Source: Candidatus Obscuribacterales bacterium (GTDB lineage: Bacteria > Cyanobacteriota > Vampirovibrionia > Obscuribacterales > Obscuribacteraceae). From it: DNA of 64,000 nt. Position 1 is the first letter of the stretch. Each line of letters begins with the position of its first letter. A program made the translations under genes and the position numbers. Under the pieces are notes generated by a model that had not been told where the DNA came from, did no database searches, and saw nothing but the letters and a program-made list of their open reading frames with translations. Of the stretch, positions 26,526-35,470 are shown one piece after another. Location of the stretch: the NCBI GenBank assembly GCA_019750335.1, contig JAIEOQ010000003.1, forward strand, positions 248,001-312,000, in the 5' to 3' direction.

Positions 26526-26936
26526 GTGGGTTTGTATTTTCCGAACGCCAGACTTCTTGTTTATAACCACTTGCTTGAAAGCAAAAATGACTGTTATGGA
26601 GCAATGGTAAATGCTGCACGCGACCTGGGATTGCTTAAGAATGCACGACCGGAGGATTTTAAGCAGGGCGAGAGTATAAAACCAGATTCTTGTGGCGCAC
26701 TCCAGGCAGCCAGGCAAATTTTGGATTACAGTTTGACTAATCATAGTCCTAATGCACAACATTCAGCTAAAAATGTCAATAAAATATGGAGTGATATCGC
26801 TAAGCAGGTTGAACAGTATAAGACAACGATGGTTTCGCGCTGCGAGGAACCAAATAAGTCGGAGAAGCTGATATGTGCGCAATTGCCGCCGATTGTTCTG
26901 GATATATTGCTACAGCATCTTATGCCGCATTTGTAG
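26526..26936 (+). CDS. Small uncharacterised protein, start region frame-shifted
   Basis: At least 136 residues from a GTG at 26526. The open frame extends upstream with protein-like sequence (HKKYGVP before VGLYFPNARLLVYNHL) but finds no ATG in frame. An ATG at 26479 opens another frame, which would join this one by a -1 shift at the A-AAA-AAT run (26508-26514). The protein is helical, with Cys residues at scattered positions (DSCGALQAARQIL, KLICAQLPPIVLDILL), and I know no family for it. It converges on the globin-coupled kinase, 2 nt apart. Whether the shift is real biology or a sequence error cannot be settled here. Confidence 0.6.
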   Translation: MGLYFPNARLLVYNHLLESKNDCYGAMVNAARDLGLLKNARPEDFKQGESIKPDSCGALQAARQILDYSLTNHSPNAQHSAKNVNKIWSDIAKQVEQYKTTMVSRCEEPNKSEKLICAQLPPIVLDILLQHLMPHL

Positions 26937-26938
26937 GT

Positions 26939-28576
26939 TCAATTATCCGTATCGCTTGATTCGGCTGATTTACCTTTATTTGAGATGGTAAACGTAAAAG
27001 TGCTTCCTTTGCCGACTTGGCTTTCGCACCAGATTTTGCCGCCATGATGTTCGACGATTTTTTTGCATAGATATAAACCAAGCCCGGTGCTTGCGTAATA
27101 TCTGCCGCTGGAGGCCGCTTGCCAAAAGCGTTGAAACAGTTTCGGCTTATCTTCATCTGAAATGCCTTTGCCTGTATCCTTAACAGAAATGGTAGTCATA
27201 AAATCTGACTGTTTTAAATCAACTGTGATTTGTCCGCCGCCGGGAGTAAACTTTAGCGAATTATCAAGAAGGTTTTGCAGAACCCGTCGAATCTCTTCCA
27301 AATCGCAAATTACTGTTATGGCATTGGGCATTACCGGAGGGTTTAAAGTTACATTTTTAGCTTTAAGCAGCGGATTTAGTTCGTCAATAAGTTGTTTTAT
27401 GCATGCGCTTAAGTCCTGTTGCTGCAGGTTGAGCTTTTTGGCACCACTGTCATAGCGATAAACGTCAAGCAGGGTTTGTACCATCTTGTACATCGCTTCG
27501 TTGCTTTGATGTATTGTCTCCAAGACTTTGCTTTGTTGTTCGGAAACAGCACCGAAATCGCCTTCCATCAATAGTTTGACTGCGCGATTGGCAGCCAGAA
27601 TCGGTGTTTTTAAGTCGTGGGTAAGTGTTGCTACGAAATCTTCTCGTTGTTGCTGCAATAATACGCGGTCGGATACATTGCTGAATATGGCGACCATGCC
27701 GATTGATCGTCCATTCTCGTCCTTCACTGGCCAGGCGGACCAATCCCAATAAGACGGTTCTGCCGTTATGGACAAGCTCAGTAAATCAGCATTGCGGCTT
27801 GATGGCTGTGCTGTGTCCATAATCTCTTTGAAAATGCCGCGCGACAAATATGGGGCCAATTCAAATAAAGATTTGCCTTCGACAAATTCTTGCGAATCAA
27901 TTCCGAGAATTTGCAAAAATTCTTCATTGCATTCCTGACAATGCAGATTGGAGTCCAGCCTGACAATGCCAACCGGTGCATTTTCGAGCATGCTGCGGAC
28001 CACTTTACGTTCGGTATTGAGCTCGGCAAGAGCATCTCTTTGCTCTCTGATTGCCTGTTCTTTGGCGCGAATATACGATTCAATCGCCAAGCCCATGTCG
28101 AAAAAAATCACCTTAATTAGGGAAGTTGTGAAGTCGAAAGCCTGCATATAATTGCCGGGCCATGTTTTAAGCAAAAGCTGCCGGATCGAATTCAACACGC
28201 TGCAATAAGCACCGAGATACCATTTTGGATCAAGCCCGATTCGGTGATGCGTATCGCCTACGCGCAAGCGCTCCTGAACATATGTTTGATTGTATGGCGC
28301 CTTGCATAGCTTAGTGAAATAAGTATGTTGGGCTGTTTTTGCGCGATTAAGCACTTCGTCGTTTGGAAAAAAGGCCCTGGTTTCTTCAAATGAAAGAAAG
28401 TGGCGATACATTCCTGCAATGATTTCAGAACAATTTTCGGTGAGCACCGGATCGAATTCGCGCAACTTGGCTTCATCCGTTTTGCTTAAATCAAGCCATT
28501 TTTTTCTCGACTCAATTTCTTCCTCGGAAAGGTTGCCCGCAGGCAGTCCGGAAGATCGACCCTTGTCAGGATACAT
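26939..28576 (-). CDS. Globin-coupled histidine kinase with PAS domain
   Basis: 545 residues. Residues about 25-185 form a protoglobin-type haem sensor, with a likely proximal His in RVGDTHHRIGLDPKWYLGAY. A coiled linker follows, then a PAS domain (about 195-320; ENAPVGIVRLDSN), a HisKA with THDLKTPI, and a complete ATPase domain: N-box NLLDNSLKFTP, G1 DTGKGI and G2 STGLGL. No membrane segments, so a cytosolic oxygen or redox sensor is likely. Start is the ATG at 28576, with GAGG about 12 nt upstream; a TTG ten codons earlier is possible. It is divergent from a NarL-type regulator at 28712, its probable partner and the probable controller of this stress island. Confidence 0.92.
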   Translation of the reverse strand: MYPDKGRSSGLPAGNLSEEEIESRKKWLDLSKTDEAKLREFDPVLTENCSEIIAGMYRHFLSFEETRAFFPNDEVLNRAKTAQHTYFTKLCKAPYNQTYVQERLRVGDTHHRIGLDPKWYLGAYCSVLNSIRQLLLKTWPGNYMQAFDFTTSLIKVIFFDMGLAIESYIRAKEQAIREQRDALAELNTERKVVRSMLENAPVGIVRLDSNLHCQECNEEFLQILGIDSQEFVEGKSLFELAPYLSRGIFKEIMDTAQPSSRNADLLSLSITAEPSYWDWSAWPVKDENGRSIGMVAIFSNVSDRVLLQQQREDFVATLTHDLKTPILAANRAVKLLMEGDFGAVSEQQSKVLETIHQSNEAMYKMVQTLLDVYRYDSGAKKLNLQQQDLSACIKQLIDELNPLLKAKNVTLNPPVMPNAITVICDLEEIRRVLQNLLDNSLKFTPGGGQITVDLKQSDFMTTISVKDTGKGISDEDKPKLFQRFWQAASSGRYYASTGLGLYLCKKIVEHHGGKIWCESQVGKGSTFTFTISNKGKSAESSDTDN

Positions 28577-28711
28577 CGCTATACTTGACCTCTTTGCTAG
28601 ATTCAAAGCTGCGTTTATTATCTACATAAACTAGTGACCACATCTCACCTAAAACAGAGATTCATGCAGTATGCTATTTTTTTTAGAATCTGGTCTAAGC
28701 TTTGGTGAACT

Positions 28712-29437
28712 ATGCCTGACGATAACACAGCAATGATTCGTATTTTGCTTGTCGAAGATCATTTGTTGACAAGAATAGGATTGAAAACTGTCATTGAAAG
28801 AGCTGCAGATTTATGTGTAGTCGGCGAAGCTGAAGACGGAGAGCAAGCTATAGCTAAAGCACAAGAATTAAAACCAAATTTGATTCTCATGGATGTCGGC
28901 ATGCCGGTTATGGATGGTATTGAAGCCTCGAAGCGTATTAAAGAGCTATTGCCTGCAGTTGAAATAGTTATGCTCACTTCTCATGATAGTGAACGAGATA
29001 TTTTTGCCTCTTTAAGCGCTGGAGCTTCCGGTTACTGTCTTAAAGATGTTGCGCCTGAGCGTTTATATATGGCTATCCGCAGTGTTAATGCCGGAGATTT
29101 GTGGCTTGATGCCACTATCGCCAGTAAAGTGCTTTGCCAATATACAAACGACATGGCAAAAGTTAATGCTAGCGAGCAAGTTCAAGAATTCAACCCCCAG
29201 GCAAAAGAAACCGGTGCTTTAGCTAAAGCTCAACAAGGATTGCCTGAACCTTTATCGGCCCGGGAGCTGGAAGTTTTAGGGTTGGTAGTTGAAGGATTAT
29301 CCAATCAAGAGATAGCCGATCGCCTAATTATCTCTCTGGCTACGGCAAAAACACATGTGCGTAACATCCTCAATAAGCTTGCTGTGGATGATCGTACTCA
29401 GGCTGCAGTACATGCCATGAGACGCGGTCTGGTCTAA
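28712..29437 (+). CDS. NarL/FixJ-family response regulator
   Basis: 241 residues. Receiver domain about 8-125 with acidic residues in LLVEDH, phosphoacceptor Asp61 (LMDVGMP), Thr in MLTSHD and Lys in LKDVAPE. An unusually long linker (about 145-175, rich in Gln, Ala and Glu) leads to a LuxR-type HTH (LSARELEVLGLVVEGLSNQEIA, positions about 178-199, then TAKTHVRNIL). It is divergent from the globin-coupled kinase with a 135-nt gap. This resembles the DosS/DosR arrangement, where an oxygen-sensing haem kinase controls universal stress genes through a NarL-type regulator. The motif copies at 24.9, 26.4 and 29.8 kb are candidate binding sites. Confidence 0.92.
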   Translation: MPDDNTAMIRILLVEDHLLTRIGLKTVIERAADLCVVGEAEDGEQAIAKAQELKPNLILMDVGMPVMDGIEASKRIKELLPAVEIVMLTSHDSERDIFASLSAGASGYCLKDVAPERLYMAIRSVNAGDLWLDATIASKVLCQYTNDMAKVNASEQVQEFNPQAKETGALAKAQQGLPEPLSARELEVLGLVVEGLSNQEIADRLIISLATAKTHVRNILNKLAVDDRTQAAVHAMRRGLV

Positions 29438-29554
29438 GATTTGGTTTGTTGTATTTAGATCAATCGCTAGGCCGATATCAATGTTGCCGGAAAAGAATAA
29501 CCTGAACATGTAACCAAAATGTTCTGGTATCGAGTCATGGCGGAGTCAATAATT

Positions 29555-29767
29555 ATGGACATTACAACAAGCAGCACGGTTAAAGAAATTGTGACCGCCC
29601 GACCGGAAGCGCTGGCGGTTTTTCTAAAGCATGGAGTCGATGTATTGCTGGAATGCGATGAGAGCATTCAAGATTGTCAGCTCGAATTATGCGACAGCAT
29701 GTGTCACATTGAAGATCTGGATGGGTTGATGCGAGATTTGCAAGCCTTGTTCAACCAGGCAAATTAA
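29555..29767 (+). CDS. DUF1858-like small protein
   Basis: 70 residues starting at the ATG at 29555, which has GGAG 9 nt upstream. The pattern TVKEIVTARPEALAVFLKHGVD matches the DUF1858/ScdA N-terminal fold, a small four-helix domain seen in iron-sulphur repair and hybrid-cluster contexts. The usual CxGC pair is absent; instead there are Cys residues in LLECDESIQDC and LCDSMC. Such proteins are often induced at low oxygen or by NO, which fits the island. Function is unproved. Confidence 0.75.
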   Translation: MDITTSSTVKEIVTARPEALAVFLKHGVDVLLECDESIQDCQLELCDSMCHIEDLDGLMRDLQALFNQAN

Positions 29768-29798
29768 TTGCTGAATATCAATCTTCTGGCGCAGTAGA

Positions 29799-29814
29799 TC
29801 ATCAGTAGGGATGA
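29799..29814 (+). promoter_or_regulatory. Candidate NarL-type 7-2-7 site before the triple USP operon
   Basis: TCATCAG-TA-GGGATGA. The right heptamer is identical to that at 26423-26438; the left differs at two positions. It ends 55 nt before the first universal stress protein ATG at 29870, a normal distance for an activator site. Confidence 0.45.
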
Positions 29815-29869
29815 CGCTGCCCGGGATGGCTTCTGTCAATATTTATTTGTGGGAAGCAGGGCTTGTATT

Positions 29870-30370
29870 ATGAAAATTCTTATTGCTATTGATGAACTGA
29901 AATTTGTCCCGACAATAGCGGAATATGTTATTAGCCATTTTGTGAATGCACCGACGGTGAAAGTAGTCCATGTGATTGAGCCGGCAATGATCGGCAGTTA
30001 CATGAGTGTTTTGCCGCCACCGCTTTTGGATGAAATTTCCAAAGAAGCTTGGGACGCTGGCAAACGATTGGTCAGAACGTTAGCTCTAAAACTGCGGGAT
30101 CATTTTCATAATCCAGATATTGAAGAGCTAGTTGTTACCGGTTTTATTGTGGCTGAAATAGTGCAAACGGCAAAAGATTTTCAGCCGGATTTGATCATAC
30201 TTGGTTCCCACGGCAAGCATGGTTTCAAACGACTAGCTATGGGTAGTGTTTCAGCCAGGGTTGCGGCCCAGGCGCCTTGTTCGGTGCTTATTGTTCAACC
30301 GGAAGTTCGGTTAAGTCAAGCAGATGAAATACACAAACTTATTGTTGCCGGATTAAAGAAGGACGAATGA
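29870..30370 (+). CDS. Universal stress protein, first of three
   Basis: 166 residues, one UspA domain. Starts MKILIAIDELKF and carries the ATP-binding pattern GSHGKHGFKRLAMGSVS. The ATG at 29870 has AGGG 8 nt upstream; a GTG 21 nt earlier is less likely. It has a 25-residue charged C-terminal tail. The next USP gene starts 1 nt after its stop, and a third overlaps that one, so all three are made from one mRNA. The likely role is survival of oxygen or energy limitation, by analogy with DosR-controlled USPs. Confidence 0.92.
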   Translation: MKILIAIDELKFVPTIAEYVISHFVNAPTVKVVHVIEPAMIGSYMSVLPPPLLDEISKEAWDAGKRLVRTLALKLRDHFHNPDIEELVVTGFIVAEIVQTAKDFQPDLIILGSHGKHGFKRLAMGSVSARVAAQAPCSVLIVQPEVRLSQADEIHKLIVAGLKKDE

Positions 30371-30371
30371 C

Positions 30372-30872
30372 ATGAAAATACTCATTGCAATTGACGATTC
30401 TCCTTATTCCGAACATATTCTTGAGCTTGTTTCAAAAAGAAAATGGCCTCTTGATTGTCAATTCAAAATTCTGACTGTAATTGAACCTTTTACGTCTAGT
30501 GATTGGCAAGGCGAAGATTGGTCGCTTATGAATAAAGAGATAACTGCGCTACGCCGCAAACGAGCCGGAGAGCTATGTGCAAAAGCGAGAAAACGCTTGG
30601 AAAATTATATAGCCGGCGCCATCGTACATTATGAGATAAGAGAAGGACAGCCCGGGTGGGAAATCGTAATGGATGCTGCCGATTGGAACGCCGATAAAAT
30701 CATTATTGGCGCTCATGGCCGGAATGTTTGTCCTCACAACTTATTAGGCAGCGTTTCGCGTACTGTATCCGAACATGCACCATGCTCGGTTGAAGTTATT
30801 CGCAGTAAAAACGAGTTACAAAAAAATGTGGTTCTGAGTTCATCAGTAAAAAGCCTGAGGAAAATTCAATGA
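30372..30872 (+). CDS. Universal stress protein, second of three
   Basis: 166 residues. N-terminal MKILIAIDDSPYSEHIL and ATP-binding loop GAHGRNVCPHNLLGSVSR, which keeps the G-x2-G-x9-G-S spacing although the middle differs from its neighbours. The C-terminus has a 25-residue basic extension (LQKNVVLSSSVKSLRKIQ). It overlaps the next gene by 4 nt (ATGA), the usual sign of translational coupling. The extensions on each copy suggest the three proteins differ in partners rather than being simple duplicates. Confidence 0.92.
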   Translation: MKILIAIDDSPYSEHILELVSKRKWPLDCQFKILTVIEPFTSSDWQGEDWSLMNKEITALRRKRAGELCAKARKRLENYIAGAIVHYEIREGQPGWEIVMDAADWNADKIIIGAHGRNVCPHNLLGSVSRTVSEHAPCSVEVIRSKNELQKNVVLSSSVKSLRKIQ

Positions 30873-31357
30873 AAATTATAGTTGCTGTCGAGGATAAACA
30901 GTTTGGAGAGGCTATAGCTGATTTTGTCAGCCAGCATGAATGGGGTAATGATGCCGAGTTCAAGGTTATTCACGTTGTTGAACCAGTAATAATTCCGGCA
31001 GTATATGGCTATCCTAATGATTTATCTTTGGATTTAATGGAAGAACAGCGAAGAGCAGGCAAAAGCTTGCTTATGTCGGTTGGAACAAAACTGACAGAAT
31101 CTATTCCAGCTATCAAAATAAAGGAAGAAGTTTTGGAAGGTTATCCAAAAGAAATCATTATTGATGAAGCTAAAAAATGGCCGGCAGATTTAATTGTTCT
31201 CGGTTCGCACGGTCGCAGAGGAATCAGTCAGTTTTTGCTTGGTAGCGTGTCTATGTCGGTATTGTCTGCCGCTCCCTGCTCGGTTATGGTCGTAAAAATG
31301 CCGAAGCAAAATGAAAAGTCTGTCGAAAAAGTGAAGCAGGCTGCTGCTCATAAATAA
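30869..31357 (+). CDS. Universal stress protein, third of three
   Basis: 162 residues. Starts MKIIVAVEDKQFGEAIA and has the ATP-binding loop GSHGRRGISQFLLGSVSMS. Its start overlaps the stop of the second USP gene by 4 nt. The C-terminal tail is Lys-rich (KQNEKSVEKVKQAAAHK). It is followed by 74 nt and then a TPR gene on the same strand. Sequence similarity is highest to the USP gene at 20302-20736 in the HGRRG loop, suggesting local duplication. Confidence 0.92.
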   Translation: MKIIVAVEDKQFGEAIADFVSQHEWGNDAEFKVIHVVEPVIIPAVYGYPNDLSLDLMEEQRRAGKSLLMSVGTKLTESIPAIKIKEEVLEGYPKEIIIDEAKKWPADLIVLGSHGRRGISQFLLGSVSMSVLSAAPCSVMVVKMPKQNEKSVEKVKQAAAHK

Positions 31358-31431
31358 CCAGCCTTTAGGCTAACTGAAAAATCATACTTTATGAGGATTA
31401 ATGTTTAGCTTGAACTCGCTTTAATGGAATC

Positions 31432-31839
31432 ATGGCTAAATATGGACGAGCTCAAATAATCAACGCACTCCTAATAGGTGCACGTCATGCTGAAGAGCAG
31501 GGTGATTCAGTAGAGTCGAAGAATTTGTTGGAACAAGCAATTTCTATTGCCAGGTATAAAAATGAACCGAGTAATGCTGCTTATGCCGGTGCGTTGATAC
31601 GGCTTGCGGACAGCTGTGCTGAACGAACCTTGTATTCGGAAGCGGAACAGTTTTATGAGGATGCAATTGCTATCTTGGAGTCGGTTCTTAGTTGTGATCA
31701 TGCGTCTGTAGCGATTGCTTACCGAAATCTTTCTGAAATATTGAAGAGCCAAGGCAGGCAAGCTGAAGCCAATAATATGATTAGGCATTGCCAGCCGATA
31801 CTGGATAGATTTTTTCAATTTGCTAAAAGTGTTAACTGA
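31432..31839 (+). CDS. Small TPR protein
   Basis: 135 residues made of about three tetratricopeptide-type helical hairpins. Recognisable unit: SEAEQFYEDAIAILESVLSCDH followed by ASVAIAYRNLSEILKSQG, with positions near 78-118 as the best repeat. No signal peptide. TPR proteins act as protein-binding scaffolds. It sits between the USP operon and a cytochrome gene on the same strand (gap 18 nt to the latter), so it may be co-transcribed with either. No specific partner can be named. Confidence 0.75.
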   Translation: MAKYGRAQIINALLIGARHAEEQGDSVESKNLLEQAISIARYKNEPSNAAYAGALIRLADSCAERTLYSEAEQFYEDAIAILESVLSCDHASVAIAYRNLSEILKSQGRQAEANNMIRHCQPILDRFFQFAKSVN

Positions 31840-31857
31840 CAAGCCGGGAAATATTTT

Positions 31858-32274
31858 ATGTCCAAGATGATTGAATGCAAAAAAAACGGCGGTTGGACAA
31901 AAGTATTTTGTATCACGGTAATGGCTTTGTGCTTGGTTTTACCTAGTATTGCCGAAGAAGTCGGTTCAAATCTAAGGAAAAAGAGCATTTCTAAATCAAC
32001 GGATGGCAAGAAAGTCTTTCAACAACATTGCTCCCGGTGTCACTTTGGTGGCGGTAATCTGGTGAAGCCTTTGAAATCAGTTGCCGGTTCGGAAAAATTG
32101 GATAATCTGCTCGTTTTTAAAGCCTATTTGGCCGCACCGCCTGGACATATGCCCAGCTATGAAAATGTTGTGAACGATGAGGCTGTATTGCGAGCACTGT
32201 ATGACTATTGCAAAACACTTGATGCCGCAAAAAAAATCAGTATTGCTAAACCAAACGGTTGTGACAGGAGATAG
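31858..32274 (+). CDS. Exported cytochrome c6-like protein
   Basis: 138 residues. The signal peptide lies at about 12-33 (WTKVFCITVMALCLVLPSIA). The mature part has one class I cytochrome domain: GKKVFQQHCSRCHFGGGN with CSRCH attaching haem, and a Met ligand in GHMPSY. The layout resembles cytochrome c6/c553, a small soluble periplasmic electron carrier. Its stop lies 1 nt before the P-type ATPase ATG, so the two are translated from one mRNA, although no functional link is obvious. Confidence 0.88.
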   Translation: MSKMIECKKNGGWTKVFCITVMALCLVLPSIAEEVGSNLRKKSISKSTDGKKVFQQHCSRCHFGGGNLVKPLKSVAGSEKLDNLLVFKAYLAAPPGHMPSYENVVNDEAVLRALYDYCKTLDAAKKISIAKPNGCDRR

Positions 32275-32275
32275 C

Positions 32276-34864
32276 ATGTTTTGTGCGAAGTCGTCGGTAA
32301 AAACTGTTGCTGTTGAAGCGGAAGTGAATATTTTAAAAAAGTCGGCTGTGGCTGATGTGTCCGTGAGCTTTGAAGATCTCGGAAGCTCAATTAATGGACT
32401 GTCATCAACTGAAGTCGAGCGACGTCTTAAACAGTATGGATTAAATGTGATTGCTGAAAATAAGGAAAAAACATGGTTTGAACGGCTTGTGAACAGCCTT
32501 AGCAATCCGCTTGTGCTTTTGCTTTCTTTGCTGGCTTCCGTATCGCTGTTGACCGGTGATCTTCGCTCGGCAATTATGATGTTAATCATGATTGTACTTG
32601 GTGTCTCTTTGCGATATTTTCAAGAATGGCGTGCCGATAATTCAGCGGCCAAGCTGAAAGCCATGGTCAGCACAAAAACTATGGTTTTGCGCGATGGACA
32701 ATTAAGAGAACTGCCGATTCAACTGCTTGTTCCCGGTGACATAGTGACAATATCTGCCGGAGATATTGTACCGGCCGATATCAGGCTGATTTACTCCAAA
32801 GATTTATTTGTCAACCAAGCTGCTTTGACCGGCGAATCATTGCCGGCAGAAAAATCCGCTTTGGTTGAGAATTCATTGAATGACCCGCTCATGTCGCAAA
32901 ATCTCTGTTTCTTAGGCACACATGTTGAGATAGGCTCTGCTAAAGGGATCGTCTTGTCGACTGGTGGTCGGACCTATTTCGGCACCTTGGCAAAAGATGT
33001 GACGAGCGCAGAGCTGCCAACCAGTTTTGATCTTGGTATTGATCGGCTAACTTGGCTTATAGTCAAATTGATTGTTGCAATGGTGCTGTCCGTATTTGTC
33101 ATAAACGGCATAATGAAGCATGATTGGCTGCAGGCTTTTTTATTTGCCTTGGCCGTAGGTGTTGGTTTGACGCCTGAAATGTTGCCGATGATTGTGTCAG
33201 TCAATCTGTCTAAAGGCGCATTGCTTATGTCCGGTAAAAAGGTCATAGTCAAACGTTTGGATGCTATTCAAAATCTAGGTGCTATGGATGTTTTGTGCAC
33301 TGACAAAACAGGCACTCTTACTCAAGGCAAAGTGATCCTAGTAAAACATATCAATTTGAATGGCGAAGACAGCAACCTGGTGTTTAACTATGCTTTTTTA
33401 AACAGTTTCTATCAGACCGGACTGAAAAATATGATGGACATGGCTGTTCTTGAGCATGAAGATTTTGAAAATGCACATAGCATGAAAATCGCTTACAAAA
33501 AAATCGATGAGATCCCTTTTGATTTTGAAAGAAGGAGGATGTCTGTTGTCGTTGAAGACGCTCAAAATTCACGCAAACTCATTTGTAAAGGTTCAGTCGA
33601 AGAGGTATTGGCCCTTTGCAGCAAAATGGAAATCAATGGAAAAAATATTTCTTTGGATCGATCTCGCTATGATTTAGCCAAAAAATTAGCGGAAGAGCAT
33701 AATGACGACGGCTTTCGCGTTGTGGCACTGGCCATAAAGGATGTTGCAGCGACACAGGAAACTTATGCTGTAGCGGACGAATCCAATATGACTTTGCTGG
33801 GATTGTTGGCATTTTTGGATCCGCCAAAAGATGATATAGCTGAATCTCTTAATCGTATGGCCCAGCTGGGAGTGCATGTGAAAGTTTTGACAGGGGACAA
33901 CTCCATTGTCACAAAACGCGTATGTATACAGATTGGTTTACCTGTTGATTCAATGATTACCGGGGCGGAGCTGGATTTGCTTTCGGAAACTCAACTTGTG
34001 CGGGCCGTTGCTGAAAAAACGATTTTTACCAAGTTATCTCCGATGCATAAAGAACGGATCATTCATGCGTTGCAAAAACAAGGACATGTTGTTGGTTTTC
34101 TTGGTGACGGTATTAATGATGCGCCCGCTTTGCGCAGTGCTGATGTTGGAATATCTGTAGATACCGGGGTTGATATTGCCAAAGAATCGGCCTCAATGAT
34201 TTTGCTTGAGAAAAATCTTTTTGTACTGACGGATGGAATTATTGAAGGGCGTAAAGTCTTTTGCAACATTTTGAAGTACATTAAAATGGCTGCAAGTTCA
34301 AATTTCGGGAATGTATTGAGTGTTCTAGGAGCCAGCATCTTTTTACCTTTTTTGCCGATGCTACCTATTCAGATTCTCACTAATAACTTGCTGTACGACT
34401 TTTCGCAAATTACTATCCCTACGGATAAAGTGGATAGTGAATGGCTTACCTTGCCGCGTAAATGGGAGCTTGATGAGATTAAGCAATTTATAATTCGCAT
34501 TGGTCCGATAAGCTCAATCTTTGACTATCTGACATTTTTTATGCTGATCTTTTCTTTCAATGCTTTGAATGATCCGACGCTATTTCATACGGGCTGGTTT
34601 GTTGAATCGCTTCTTACACAAACATTGATTATCCATGTCATAAGAACAAACAAAATACCGTTCATTGAAAGCAGAGCTAGTATTCCGCTTTTGGCTAGTT
34701 CATCAGTTATGGTTTTAATTGCTATTTGGCTGCCTACTTCTCCTCTGGCGGATTCTCTTGGTTTTAAGCCCATGCCAGCAAGCTATTGGTGGTGGTTATG
34801 TCTATTGCTGATGGGCTACGCCACTCTTACGCAACGTATAAAAAATTCTTTGATGAAACAATGA
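32276..34864 (+). CDS. mgtA: MgtA-type P-type ATPase (magnesium import)
   Basis: 862 residues. The phosphorylation motif CTDKTGTLTQ has its Asp at about 343, after LTPEMLPMIVSVNLSKGA and KRLDAIQNLGAMDVL, a run characteristic of the MgtA/MgtB branch. TGES (about 187), the KGSVEEV nucleotide site and GDGINDAPAL are present. About ten membrane helices, with IQILTNNLLYDFSQI in the C-terminal part. The start at 32276 has AGGAG 5 nt upstream and follows the cytochrome stop by 1 nt. Mg2+ influx is the family role, and P-type ATPases also occur in DosR-type regulons, so another cation is possible. I saw no Mg-sensing leader. Confidence 0.93.
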   Translation: MFCAKSSVKTVAVEAEVNILKKSAVADVSVSFEDLGSSINGLSSTEVERRLKQYGLNVIAENKEKTWFERLVNSLSNPLVLLLSLLASVSLLTGDLRSAIMMLIMIVLGVSLRYFQEWRADNSAAKLKAMVSTKTMVLRDGQLRELPIQLLVPGDIVTISAGDIVPADIRLIYSKDLFVNQAALTGESLPAEKSALVENSLNDPLMSQNLCFLGTHVEIGSAKGIVLSTGGRTYFGTLAKDVTSAELPTSFDLGIDRLTWLIVKLIVAMVLSVFVINGIMKHDWLQAFLFALAVGVGLTPEMLPMIVSVNLSKGALLMSGKKVIVKRLDAIQNLGAMDVLCTDKTGTLTQGKVILVKHINLNGEDSNLVFNYAFLNSFYQTGLKNMMDMAVLEHEDFENAHSMKIAYKKIDEIPFDFERRRMSVVVEDAQNSRKLICKGSVEEVLALCSKMEINGKNISLDRSRYDLAKKLAEEHNDDGFRVVALAIKDVAATQETYAVADESNMTLLGLLAFLDPPKDDIAESLNRMAQLGVHVKVLTGDNSIVTKRVCIQIGLPVDSMITGAELDLLSETQLVRAVAEKTIFTKLSPMHKERIIHALQKQGHVVGFLGDGINDAPALRSADVGISVDTGVDIAKESASMILLEKNLFVLTDGIIEGRKVFCNILKYIKMAASSNFGNVLSVLGASIFLPFLPMLPIQILTNNLLYDFSQITIPTDKVDSEWLTLPRKWELDEIKQFIIRIGPISSIFDYLTFFMLIFSFNALNDPTLFHTGWFVESLLTQTLIIHVIRTNKIPFIESRASIPLLASSSVMVLIAIWLPTSPLADSLGFKPMPASYWWWLCLLLMGYATLTQRIKNSLMKQ

Positions 34865-34889
34865 ATTTCAGAATCGTGTCATTAGATTG

Positions 34890-35300
34890 TTATGCGTGGC
34901 TGGTTACTCTTTTGGCGACTTTACTGCGAAAGTCACCGCTGGTAATTATGCCGATAAAAAGCATGATTAATCCGCCCCAAATGGCAGGTACCCAACCAGA
35001 GAACACCAGAGTGGAAGGCATAAAGTCGGCTACAAGTCTGAGCACGACTGCCGGCAATAGCCAGAAGCCAATTAACCATACCGGGATAAGAATAAATAAG
35101 GCCATTCCTAAGGTACCGATAGTTAAAATTGCACTGACAGCAATGGCACCCAGCTCAATAATCCATCCGAGCAGAGCAAATAGAAAGCCGGCCAAGAGTG
35201 CATGAAAAAAATTGCCATGAAAATGGACACCCTGAATCATTGGAAACACGAAATAAAAAGCCCCGGCACTCAGCACCAGTCGAATAATAAAACGCTTCAT
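34890..35300 (-). CDS. Four-helix membrane protein, phage-holin-like superfamily IV type
   Basis: 136 residues with four hydrophobic helices and short loops, of the type classed as mycobacterial 4-TMS phage-holin superfamily. The start at 35300 has GAGGAG 8 nt upstream. Despite the family name, such chromosomal proteins are common in non-phage settings and no phage gene is nearby. It converges with the MgtA gene (25-nt gap). Function unknown; an inner-membrane location is expected. Confidence 0.75.
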   Translation of the reverse strand: MKRFIIRLVLSAGAFYFVFPMIQGVHFHGNFFHALLAGFLFALLGWIIELGAIAVSAILTIGTLGMALFILIPVWLIGFWLLPAVVLRLVADFMPSTLVFSGWVPAIWGGLIMLFIGIITSGDFRSKVAKRVTSHA

Positions 35301-35470
35301 GACTATTCTCCTCATTGTTCTAGTGTTCATATTCCGTTGAATATATTGGGTTTAGTTTAATTATGCCGAGTAATGTGGTTTGAAACATCCGCCTATAGAT
35401 TGATGCGTTTAATAGCTAAAAGCGTCAAGATAATCACAACGGTGAGAAAAATGCGATCGAAGAGGTTGGT

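Noticed and set aside
34890..35300. Holin-like protein as evidence of a prophage
   Set aside because: No lysin, terminase, capsid or integrase gene is nearby. The protein family occurs widely as a chromosomal membrane protein.
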